From NCBI GenBank assembly GCA_018806985.1, contig JADANN010000468.1:3394072-3458071 (forward strand): a stretch of 64,000 nt of DNA. Reading direction: 5' to 3'. The notes below the pieces were generated by a model. The model made no database searches and had not been told where the DNA came from. It worked only from the letters and a program-made list of their open reading frames with translations. This DNA comes from Angiostrongylus vasorum (taxonomy: Eukaryota; Nematoda; Chromadorea; Rhabditida; Metastrongylidae). Shown here one piece after another: positions 23,259 through 35,900 of this stretch (the first letter of the stretch is position 1; each line of letters begins with the position of its first letter). A program made the position numbers and the translations under genes.

Positions 23259-23919
23259 ATGCCATACCATAAAGTATTGTAAAATGGTGTGCAAGTCAAA
23301 ACGAGCTGTCAACTCTTGATTGATTAAAGGAAGTAACCGTATGCATATCACTGATATGACGCTGGCATCAATGTAGCTTGGGTGGACACAGCGGACAGCA
23401 TGCATTGGTTTCGACGCGCATCCTTTATAACACCTTGTTTTGCTAAAGGGAGATGATTTCCCATATTTTTTGTGTCCAATCAATGGCGTATTCGCCACGG
23501 ATGTGCTACACACGATTCGTCAAAAATTGCTCTGGAAACCTAAGAGTTTGCAAAAAACCTTTCTTCGACGATTTTCTAATGGATAGCGTGCCGAGGGAAA
23601 AGTTGGGTTGAGAGCTTCTAATAAGCCACTGCACAGAATAAGACGTAGTAGTGTTCAATGCAGCTACAGAATGCTCTTTTAATGAAGATTTTGAAGTAGC
23701 TGAAGTCAAGCATAGTTTGAAGCTTTCAGTCTTGCTCCACTTAGTGGCTAACTGTTAGCAAATACTCCGCGGACAAAGATTTTAGGAAATGCTGAGAGTC
23801 AAGATCGAACGAGCATTCGCGGCTTCCTATATCTACGTCGTGTGTTAGTGCTGGAAGTTGCAATATTTCCTGTAATTTTCTACAGCTTGTGTGATTTAGG
23901 TTATTTCTGAAGTGGTTAT

Positions 23920-26900
23920 ATGATGGAGATCATAGACACTATACAAAATTTAAATGAATGCTGGGGACCACCTGAAGAGAACTGGTTTGACTACTTCATT
24001 GATGTGCGGAAGCTTTCACAATTATTAACTGTGCCGGGAAATAAAGGTACTTCTTTCGGCAGCATCGTTTTAAATATAGTTCCTAAAACTTTGGTCTTAG
24101 TGCTTACGTGAGTTATATGTGAATCGTGTGTCCGTCGAAAATATTTGCACTGTTAGGCTTTACACGTTATCATTTCGGCTCAATCTTACGTTATTGATTG
24201 AAATAGGAATCGTTAGAATCTACAGATTCTTGCCAACGATACACAACCTTTTTACTGTACAACGGTAAAACGTAATTTTTGGAGCCCAGAAACTGCGCAT
24301 ACCTTTTTTCGTAAGAAAATTGTATAAGCAAAGCGATGGAACGACTGCGATGTCATCCGGGAAGATGTAGTGATATTCCCAATGTATCGCTGATTTTTTT
24401 TCAGCTGTCTCATCTGCGTTGAGAGATGTAAAAATACTTTCTTTATTTTCACCTTTTTTGAACGATTAAACTTCAGGTAAATTTACAGTTAAAATAACAG
24501 CTTTGGAAAATTTTTTTACACCATTACGGCGAGAGAGCAAAACCTCTATAAATACGTTAATTTCTTAACTCCCAAGGTACATTAGTTATGGAAAACCTAT
24601 AGGAGCGTATGAAATTTAAGCGTTTTTCGTCAATATGTTAATGAACAGTGTACTATCTTAAGAAACGCCCCGTATTGAAATATTTGAAGAAAAAGATACC
24701 TTGCTACGACCATCAGCTCTGATGAAGATGAGGACGTCGAAACGTTAGCCTAAGTAAATGTATTTGTCAACGTCGTGTAAGATCAACAATTTAAAAAAGT
24801 GCAGATACATTCCTATTGTAAAAAGGATCCAGCGAGAGTAGTTCGAAGATGATATGCTTGCTTTTGGAGGATTTCATGTTCACTATTTGAAACATTCTGC
24901 CTGAAGTGTTCCACCATTTGTTGACACATTGTTTTGGCTATGGAAAGAAGATATACGCCGAAGTTCTAATTTTTTTGCTGTGAATTTTCATCTTTAAATG
25001 AAGAATGGACCCAGAGCTACCTGTTCCTTTTTTTTAAGGAGATCTGTTCATTTTATAGTTCCTTTTACAGAAACCGTCGGTGAATTAGCTCTTCAGTTTG
25101 CCGAACAGGCAGCAAGCACGCAGAAGGAACATGAATTACTTATTTCAAATGGATCTTGCAACGAGGATGTCCAGTTCTCGCAGAGGAAAGCTGCCTGTCT
25201 TTTTTTATGTGCCACGGCATGTTTCGCATATATTGATTGGGATATCGATCACTTAATCGATAAATACAACGAGATTCTTTCTGTTCGAATATTGGTGGAG
25301 AATTTTCTTGGCATGTGTCGGTCAAATGAATGCCCATGCGATGTAAAGGTGGGTTTGCTTACCCCTGATAAGTTTCCTTTCCTTTTTCCCTCTTCTGCGC
25401 CCATGTTTTATGGAGAAGCATATCATGCTTGTCTATCCATGTTTTTCATATGAAATATCCAATTTTCACTACGAGCGGATGGTCGCTTGAACAGTTCCAG
25501 TTTGCTGATTGGTTATACGCTCGTTGGACACTGTCTGTCGATCGTCGGTATCGAATACCTCCACCTCCAGCGAAGCAAACCGTCAATAATCCGTACGTTT
25601 GTTTAGAGCTCTTGTGATTTCGTTAGCCCATTTGACTCTGTAACTCATAGTTTAGGCTTCTCGTCCCCGACTTAAACCTTACCAAACATGAAAACATACG
25701 CAAAATGGTTATGGAGACGCGGTCATGGTTACAACAAGCGGTAGCTACAATGGAGAAGTTCATAACAGATGCACAAGATCTCATCATTCCACGCATGGAA
25801 TGTTTTCTCTCGCCTTTCATCGAAGTCAGTTTTGATTGCGTGGAAACGTTAAAGGATAAAGGATAAAGCTGTCGGCGTTAATCAATCCCTGAATGATGCG
25901 CCATGCATTCGACTTCATTAAGCATCGTCGGAGGTGGTTGAATGCATGTCTGGCCTTTACACTGACTCATGGTTGTCTGCCGATGGATCGAGTCAGTGCT
26001 GCTATCCTCTCAGACAAGTCTGGTACCAATTTGCCGACCCTGGAGGGATGGAAGGCTTAGTGGGCCTAGAGCATGGGGATCGATCCCATGTGTATTTCAG
26101 GGCGCCTCCGACCATTGCGCTACATGCGCCATGTGTGGAGATGTTATGCATAAAAATTCTCAAAAACTGTAGTTCTTACTCATAAATATGCGTGGGCTTG
26201 TGTCATACACTCACTAATCGGCTATGTTGTTTTTTATCCACTTGTTTCCGAGTTTTTACGAATGTTTTTTTTACATTGACTATCGGACTTTTTTATATAC
26301 TAGCACCATTTTTGTCGCATTTCCCGAAGTATTTTTTCTTGTCGATTGTCCTATTTTTCCAGAAAGGAGGACTTTCTTTGAGCGTGGGTATCATCGGAAA
26401 TAACGTTCTTTGTCAGTGGGCTCCACGTCCTATGTTCGATTTATCAACCACAGTGGTTCCATCCAATGTTGTAGTAAACGTGGTAAGTAGGTGAAATAAA
26501 AAGAGAGCGGGCTATGTATTTGTAATGAAGAATGGAAACACCAAGCAATCGAGGAAACGTGCTCTGATGTCAGCTGGTATACCTAGTTAGATTTTGAATT
26601 TATTACTTTTTTACAGTTTTGTTTGCTTTTCAATATCTTTAGCACTCTGGCATCCCTACGAATCAAACATGATGCATTCATTGTAAAGATAATGGCCGCT
26701 TTCAGATTTAAACGAACGTATTTTAGCACGTAATCGTCAACTGAAAAAGAATCAATAGAGTGTACAGATCTTTGTCAACCGCATATCGGTTTTATTCATT
26801 GTTCTAAGACAAAATCCTAGTTCCCTGAAGACCATAAATGGCTCTCTATTCAAGGTCCAAAGTGATTGGACGAAAGAAGTTTTGTGCAGTAGGACATGAA

Positions 26901-29900
26901 TGTTTTCGCAATGTATCGCTTACGTTTATGTTTGCTGCTCCTACATAGGAAATCTTGATAACTTCGTTTCTGAATTTTTGGAAAATATAACTTTGAACAA
27001 GCTCGAGTTTGAGACGACACGTTACATACTTCATTTATACTATTACAGCGACAGGTGGACGAATCTCTTGTAGATGTTTTAATATCTCAAATCTTTGGTC
27101 ACCGTAGTGGTAGAGAAATGAACATCAGTTATAGAAAAACCAGCATCTTCATGAATGTGGTAGCATTGATTATGCTGTCATATTTGTTTTATTATCTGCT
27201 CTTAGATTATTGATTCAGATAAATCTATCGTTTATGCTTCAGGAGATTCAATTACCAGCTTAGTTTCTTGTAGAGTCGCTTTGAACTTCTCCAGTTTCAT
27301 TTCTCCAACGGCGCTATTGAAGCCGCCCAAGAGTTGCTTAAAATGGTTACCTTGCCAGAGCCATTGTCACCGTTGTTTGCAATTGACAGAAAACTTCTAA
27401 ACGGTTATCACATCGCCTTGAACGTACCATCTCCATTGCCGCCCATTCCAACAACCGTTAAGGAATTCGTACCTGATCAGAATGTATGGTTTTCACATGC
27501 CACGTATTTCTCGCATTGCCCAGATTTTCTTTTTAAGTACATCTGATTCATTTTTCTGAACTTAGAAGTGCTGTTTATTTTCCATTATATTTTGTGTTTT
27601 TTAGCTATATATTCTAATTTCTTTATAGTTGCTTACCGACGACCAGTCTGTTTTCCGCCGTTTTCGAATGTGGAGATTACGTGCAGTTAAGCGGACCACT
27701 GGTCAACTTCAGGTGAATTTTTATGGTTCTGCTCGATTTTCATAGTGTTCTATAAAAGATTTCTCATTTCTATATTTTTGCTTTATAAATTGCTTTAGTA
27801 CACTTTGTATTTAGGTAGCGTTTCGCTCGGAAAACGTAGCTAAAGATGTTTTGGAAGGATGTGCAACGTCGGTTCGCGAACGCCTAACTGACAAAGTGGT
27901 GCAGCAACGATTTATCAAGGTCTTAATCCAGTTGTAATCATTAGCTGAGCCATTACAATAGATGCAGCAGTCCTAGGCACTTAAGAAAACTAATTTTTAG
28001 AGTTCCCACATTTTAAAGAAAATCTCACTGTAGGCATTTCTTTGCCCTTAATTCCTTTTTATTGCTTACTAGGTCATCCTTGTTTGCAGTAATACGATAG
28101 TGTCTTGGTTATCTTTGCTACTATCTTTGTTATCTTGCTACTATATGCCTCCTTCCATTTTGCAGGAACTTGGTAGCAGTACTTATTCGGGTCTTTTGAT
28201 GGTCCACCTTCACAATTCGTAGCTGCCAATGTATTTTCCATTGGTTTTATTATTTTGTTCCGTTGCAGTAATTGTTTTTGGTACCGACTTTTTTTTATCA
28301 AGGTGCCGTCAAGTATCTTTTCGTCATCAACTATCAAGTATCATTTCGTCTTCAAGTAGATATGCAACTGCTTGATGTGAACAACAAGCACATTCATTCT
28401 TCCTCTAGGTTGCCCTATTTGCATCTTCTCAGAACCTCTCCGGAAACTTTTATGATCATTTAATCGACGTATTTACGTCTGACCTCGAAGTGCATGATGA
28501 TTGAAAAGTAACTCCTTATGCTAAAGTTCTTACAATTTTTTCTTCAACAACTATAGTTATTACAATAACAAACGAATGTAAGGAGAAAGCGTATAGCATA
28601 GAGGTCATCATTATTGGTATGGTCATCAGCGTTCGCCACTAGTCTCTCAGGACACCCGAGACCCACATGAACTGATTTCATCACGAATTCTTCTGGCATG
28701 GAAGACATAACTTCATCCATCTAACTTCACTTGCTTCACAAACCCACCGGTGTAGAATTCTGCTTCATCACTCCAGAGGATATTTTTTAAAGAGATCAGA
28801 TGAATCCTTATACCAAGCCAACGTCAACCCACTAAACTGCATGCAAATATCGCAATCTTTGGCAGAGAATGCTTTTTAATAATGCAGGTTTCAAGTACAT
28901 AGTTTCTACATAACAATTCTTTATCGCCAATGGTGGATCTCCAAACTTCGTGGCGTAGCACGAGCTGTGGACCTGTTGCAGATTAAGACGTCCAAACATC
29001 TTTGTAAGGCTGTCAAATTTCGAACAAAGTAGTGGATCTAAAAAACAAATTCAACTTGATACTTGATACTTGAACGACCCGTCTTCACTAGTTGTGCGGG
29101 CCCCAGCATAATCACCATTTTTGGAAGATTTGCTGGTTAAGCAATTGTAGTTCCCAGGAATCTCGAGGACAGTCTGGCCAAAGTCTGCCCCAGGTCGTTA
29201 CCACGAGCATGCGACTTTGATACCAGGACGGTGGTGAATCCTGGTATTGGTTTATTCTTAGCTAGGCTTCCTGATGGAAACGCCGAACTCCTTCTCGGCT
29301 TGGCAGACCCTGCTGAGGGGATGAATTCCCCCCGTTATACATCGCTGTCCGACACCCAGGAACACCTCCCAGCCAAGATGAGGCGGTAAACCGTTGGGAA
29401 GAAAACAAAATCAATCCGGATTTAATTCCAGTGTATTGAGTAACATACATAAAGTGTTGTAGAATATTATTGGAATGTACAAATAATTTATAACTGCCTT
29501 AGAATAGCGTGTTACTTTTCAATGATCCTGTGTGTCATCCTAAATCTCTTAGAATGTAATGTCTATGGTTTGTCGAATAATGTCTATGGTTTGTCGAATT
29601 TTTAATTTTCGGTGTGACTGTAGTGTCAGCACATCCTCCAGAAGCATAGGAAAGCGCGAAGACCGTCAAGCCAAACAGGCCAGCATAGAATTTGGGGATT
29701 ATCAATTTGTTGGTGACTTCGTCAAGAGATCAAAAAACTACCTATACTGCTCTAAGCTTTTTGAGCAACGTCCCTGTCTCACTGGTGCTCTTCGAAAAGA
29801 TGACTCAAGAAAACGAAGGACTAGGAGTTTGGCATATGTCCATGTCTTCTGTAAACTCATCTTTCGTATCGTGTTTGTTCCATATTCAATGAATGCAACT

Positions 29901-32900
29901 GGTACACGAAGAATCAGACATCGTTGCTTAATCATCAACATCAATTTGTTCTTCATTTTAACGGACTCGATTTTCTTCCATTTATCTTCATATCTACTAT
30001 TTTTCCCACTCGTTAAACGTTTTGAGTATTCCTCTGTAAAGGTCATGGTGGACTGTAAAACCTTCGCACAGTTCGCTACAAAGAGGTAGCACTACGGAAT
30101 TGTCAAAAGGTCATCATTCCTTCTTTTCTGAGAATGTCATTGATCTCCGCTTGTATGCTGCCGATGGACAATTCTCATGTTCAGTTGCGATATTATTTGT
30201 CGAAAACTCAATCTTCACGGAAAAAATCGTACTGGTGTTAGGGATATAAATAAAACGGTTTTCAGTTCCATTTCGGTCTCAAGTCTTTATCACTTCTTGC
30301 CGCGGATTATGGAACGTGTTGAACTTGCTCTCATTAACGACTTAGGTTGCTTAGTAGCAATTGACGTTGGTTATCTGATGATGATGCGCAGGTTTAAGAT
30401 TAATAGTGCCCAAGCGAAATGCTAGGAACTCGTATGAGTCGATATGGTGAAAGTCCACTACAAAATCGGCGGGGTGGATGAAAACTGTAGACATCTCATT
30501 TGCGTGTGTCTCAGTTTTCTTTTATGCACTATAGTTTATTCCTTTGTATTGTATTCACAACGTCCTTCTTTCTAGTATCCAACTGGTTTTGTCTTTACGA
30601 ATTGTCAAAGCTTATCTACGTCCTTAACTCATTGCGCGTTTTCCTCAAACGGAATCTTTAGCGTAGTCAGTACAAGAAAGCTTGAAACCTTTTTGAGATC
30701 TGTCCAGAACATTGTCAAGTTATGGAGGGATTAAGTGGATATTAATGTGGGACGAGAATCTGTCATCGTGGTGCCAGGAATTACAAGCAGATCCATGTAT
30801 CCACCAGGAACTGAATCTGCGGAAATGATGATTCCGGCCTTAGCGATAATATTGGTGAATGTCTTGGAATAGTAGGATCATCTATTTTTTCGATTGTCAG
30901 GGAAGAGCTTAGACTCCGCTGATATCATCTGCTTAGCGGACAACATTTAACTGATGCAGATAAGGCGAGCAAACACAAGCAGTTGCTGAAGATTTCCAAG
31001 TTGCATGGCTTGTAAATTATCTTGTGACCGGATGGGAAGGTTTCCAAAGTTGAAATGGCTTACAAATCCTAAAGCATCGTCAGAATGTTGCTGCAACGCT
31101 GAAGAAATCTCTAAGGAGAAAAAATCCACTGAGATAATGTTGTTAAGGTGGTCAGCTTTGCTGATAGAAAAACTGCAATGAGATCTTTCGAAATAGAATT
31201 AGGCTGATGAATCGACAAAGATGATCGCGTATTTGGAGTTAAAAGTTGAGTTTTCCCTGGCACATCGCTAATGACTCTTTACCATTTCAGATTTTTTTGT
31301 TTGTTGATTCCTGACGTGGAAATTATGAAATAAGAAAAACATTTGTTGGGGCCATCTAATCTGGGAACTCAGCTAAGCATGGTCGGAAATTTTTTTCACA
31401 AATCTTGTTCTCCACACTGTTTTTAGAAATAAAAATATCGTTGTTCGAAAAAAATAACGTGTGAAGACAGAACTGTTGTGTCTCATGACGCTTCTACCTA
31501 CTTCTCGTTCATCTCCTATTTCAGCAACTGGTGCCCTAGTGTAATTGGCATATGTCGATCATCTTTCTCTTCGTCTACTGTAAAACGAAGGCGTGAAAAC
31601 TCGATTGTAATCTGTAGTCTTTAGGACAGCCTAAAGGCCGTCATCAGAGGAAGCAGTTTTTAGTGTTGTAATCGGAACAAAGAGGTCTCTACGTGTCTCA
31701 TGGCGTATCCTACTCGTATCGTAGATCCGTCGTTTTGATCCGGCTGCAGTGCCTTCCTTTGCCATACGAGATTTAACCCGACCACCGGTTGTCTTCTAAC
31801 GTCGTAAGCGCGAGCACCTATTGTTTGAGGCACTAAAGCAAGTGATTTAGTGGTTGAACAACTTTTTTTTCGTGGTGTTCCTATGTACTGCTGTCGAGCA
31901 ACCACCCATTTGAAGACAATGTAATATGTGGATTTTGTATGGTGCAGTTTAATGTTTTAGTAAAATAGCAAGACAGATAGTAGTAAAAATGCTGACATTT
32001 TTTATTTTCAGTCGTTGCAAAGACAAATGCCTTTTGTTCGTGATGAAGGGAAACGACGGCGAATTAACGCATTGTTGTTATTTCTCTGTGCAACAATTTC
32101 TGGAATGCGTGAAGAATTGTTGCGATGTGGTTGGGATGCACACTCAAGACTGCGAACACTTGCGTCACAAGTACCGAAGTCGACAATACCTCCTCTTAAT
32201 AATCAGATTGTAAAATGTTCGTTATCTTACTATTCAGTACACTCTAAACATTTCGAGGTTGTTTCTTCATATTCTGGTTTGACAAGCGCGTCATTCAAGT
32301 GGGGAGCATACTCTGTAGAGGTAGTTCCAATGTTCGCAACATTCAGTTATAGTGGTACCTTTTCAATCGACTCGTACGAGTACCAGTAAAGTCTCTTTTC
32401 ATTTCCGTCTCGCGACAAAGCTTCTTAGTGGGCTGCACATTTTTTTGAAACACAAGGGTATCTTCTGTATATCACTGTTTATTTTTGATATTTTCGAAAA
32501 TGTAGTAGTTATGGATGGGTAGCTTTCTGGGCTCTGAAATGGAAATTTCGAGTTCTTTTTGAGCTTCGGTTATTCCACTAGAGGTCAATCATCGACGTAT
32601 TGCAGTCAGACATTTGGCAACAGAGGCTGCGGCGATTATGAGGTGGTAGACCATTGCCGGGTGTATGTTGCAGTGTAGGTAGTTGATAGGGTAATTTAAA
32701 GTTTTTTTTAGAGTTGTGCACAAAGCAGCGCCCAGTTCAAAATTGGTGAGAGATAAGCGTGTATGTTTGTGAACATAGTAAGCCCGTTGTCACCTCTGCC
32801 TTTGAGAGTATTCATTCACGTAACTATTACAGAAGCAGCCTTAGATTTTCGAAGTTTTCATGAACCCAGCTGCTCTGTTTGTTTTCCCTTTATTTATGTA

Positions 32901-35900
32901 CTAATATCCTTATTTTAATTGCACCGTGTAGTACATCACTGGCGAACCTGGAGGGAATACGGCGCTATAGAAAACGCGGACATATTGGAGCGCGCTGCAT
33001 GTGCCAGTCAGAGGTTGTCCGAAAGATGGCGTGGGGGGTAACTCACAGGTCCCTGTGACCTCGTTCCCCCGGGAAGGTCTGAGAAAAGGCCACGCTCTCC
33101 GCCCTAGGGTAGGGAGCGCTGGGTCCGAGAAGGACTCCGGTCGTGAGAACGGGAGGCTGTAACAGAAACGTGACCCTGCGGGGTTTGAACCACAGCCTCG
33201 GTCGGCAGTTCCTGAGTGCGATTGCCACCGAACACAATTCAGACTAGTCTTCGGACAACCTCACATTTTGAGAATGTTTATGGGATAGTGTATTCCGTGA
33301 TTAGAAATAACGAGTAGAACTGTGTTCTAGAACTTTCTAAGAAGTTCCAATTCACCAAGAACAACATTCGCTGTCTTGTTAACTTAGAATCTTCCATTTA
33401 AGTGATTCTGGCGAATGACAATCCGTTCTGGACTATTGTGACCTCCTTCAGTGCAGTTGAACTAAAGCAGGCCATGAATAAGATAGATCGCTTTGTGAGA
33501 CCATTTATGGTGAGTCATCTAGTCTCGACATTTAATATTTAGTTCTTGAGTTCCGTTTTAACTTTGTATCTCTACTTTAAATCGCGCATATCTCAGCTCA
33601 AGGTAAACTTTCTCAGTTTATATGAATAGTATTAGGATCTACAATCTTTGCATGCAAGTTTTATGTTTTGACAATATTTTTTGCAACTTAACTAACTTAA
33701 CTCTAACTTGTAACTTTTTTTTCGTCAAGATTCACATTTCAATCAGCAAAGCGACTGGACAGGGGGTTATTTACACAGGATAGCACTTTGTATCCGCGAA
33801 TGCATCATTAGTATTTACGGTTGCAAGAGTAGCCCAGTCGGTCCTGCTCGCTCTAGGGACTCGTTGAGTAGTATCATGCTTCTTTGTGAACAACTCTGAC
33901 CGTCGAGTCGATGATCTTCTTGCAGTACGTTTAACGTCCCGTGGAATCAGAAGCTAACGGCTCTTGTCCATCGGTTGTTGTTCATACACATTACGTGTCC
34001 GGTCCACCTTATCTTCATCTATTTGGCGTACGGAATGGCATCGTTGATTTTTGATCGTTGACACAGGTCGGAGCTTCGGATCTCTTCCCTTGTGTGCAAC
34101 GGGATACTCCTAGCGTCGTCCTTTCGACCGGGCGTTCGTTAACATTGATTAACCAGACAGTCAGAATTCTTCACGAAAAGCCAAGATCTTTCATCATACT
34201 TTAAGTAGCGGTCAGGTTTCTGACGCATACCTTAAGCTAAGAGGAATTGTGGAGTCGTAAAAGTATTCACGGAGTTGAGTGTCCTCTGTTCTCTGCAATA
34301 TGTCATCGATGCTCTCGAAAGCTTCCAAAGCCGTTTGTTTGCTTCTGCTCAACTCTGCAGCTAAGTCGTTGGTCATGTTAATTTCCCAACCTAGATAGAT
34401 GTCGCTGGAGCATTCGGAGATATTCATTCTGTTGAGCGTGAATGAGGCATAAATAACCAATCCGTTCCTCATGAACATCGTTTTTTATGAGATTTGGTCG
34501 AAGACTAGTCTTTACACTACCGTTACCAAAGTCGGCGAGCATTCGTATCGCTTGAGTAATGTTTGACGTCACAAGAACGATATCGCCAGCAAAGCAAAGA
34601 TGATGTAATTGCCGGCCATCCATTTTTCATCCTATTCCATTGGTCGTAAGACGTTTTGGAGGGCACCAGTAAACAATTTTTGCGAGACGGTATCGCGTTG
34701 CCTATTACCTCTTTTTACGTCGATGTTATTATCGTTGCAGAATGGTAACATTTTTGGTTGTAAAATTTCTATAAAGGATAAAAGGATAAAGCTCTTGGCG
34801 TTGATAAATCCCTGAGGAACTTCATTAAGTACCGTTTGGAGGTGACTGGATGCATATCTGGCCTTTACAATGACTCGTGAAGTCTGGTACCAATTTGCCG
34901 ACCCCAGAGGGACGGAAGGCTTGGTGGGCCATGGGCGCGGGGATCGATTCCACGTGTGTGTTGCAGGGCGCCTCCGACCACTGCGCCACACGCGTCCATG
35001 TGAAATTTCTATACTCATAAAGGATCTTTATATACTGAGTGCTGACGCCGTCGCTGTCCAGGGCTCCCATGACTGCTTCTGTCGTCGCTGAGTCAAAAGT
35101 TTTCTTTAAATCGATGAGAGTGAGATAGAGCGGTCTCTGGTACTCTTGCGATACTTCAGTGGGTCGTGATATCGTGTTGACGTTGTCCATTGCAGTGAAT
35201 TCTTTTCGAAACGGTGATTGCATATATGGCTATCCTGCGTCCAGTGTTCTGTCAATCCTGTTTAAGATGACTCGAGTGAAGAGTTTATAGACGACTAAGA
35301 GCAAGAAGATTGGGTGATAGTTTGCAATATCTCACGCTGCTTGAACAATAGCATAGTCTTGCTGGCCTTCCACTGAGTAAGAACCTAGTATTCTGGCAGT
35401 TAACGTGTGAAGAGCCCAGTCAGTGTTTTGATGAGGACTGGACTGACAGAAGGTTCCGCAGGTATTCAGATCTTATCCTGTCCGGACCAAATGTTCTATT
35501 TTTTTACTGATGAAATAGCATGTCATATTTCGGAGGGTAGAACCGAAGGGGCGATACACCCATCCTCCTTTATTTCGTGTGATGACAACAGGACTTCGCT
35601 ACTAAAGAGATTCGTGTAGTAATCGCGAATAATTTTTTCCGTTGCCCTTTTTGAAAGCTGTAACTGTTCCTTCTCGGCATTGAGGCGCAATCACCTTGAC
35701 CATGTAATTGTGGAAGTATCGGTGGACTTGCGAATGCTCTTCCCAGCATTTCCAGTTTTGACTATAAGTGTTGCTGTTCTGTCTTTAAAATACTGTTTTA
35801 TCGCCTGTCTGCGTTGTTTTGCAAGTTCGGACGTGAGTTGGTTATTTGGTGACTTTCGATCTCTCGGCTTTTGTAGCGCTAACGCGGAAATGTTGGATAA

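Noticed and set aside
29559..30089. 176-residue plus-strand frame
   Set aside because: It starts in a 21-bp tandem duplication, lies within an INTS8 intron, and passes from mixed to AT-rich low-complexity text with no recognisable motif.
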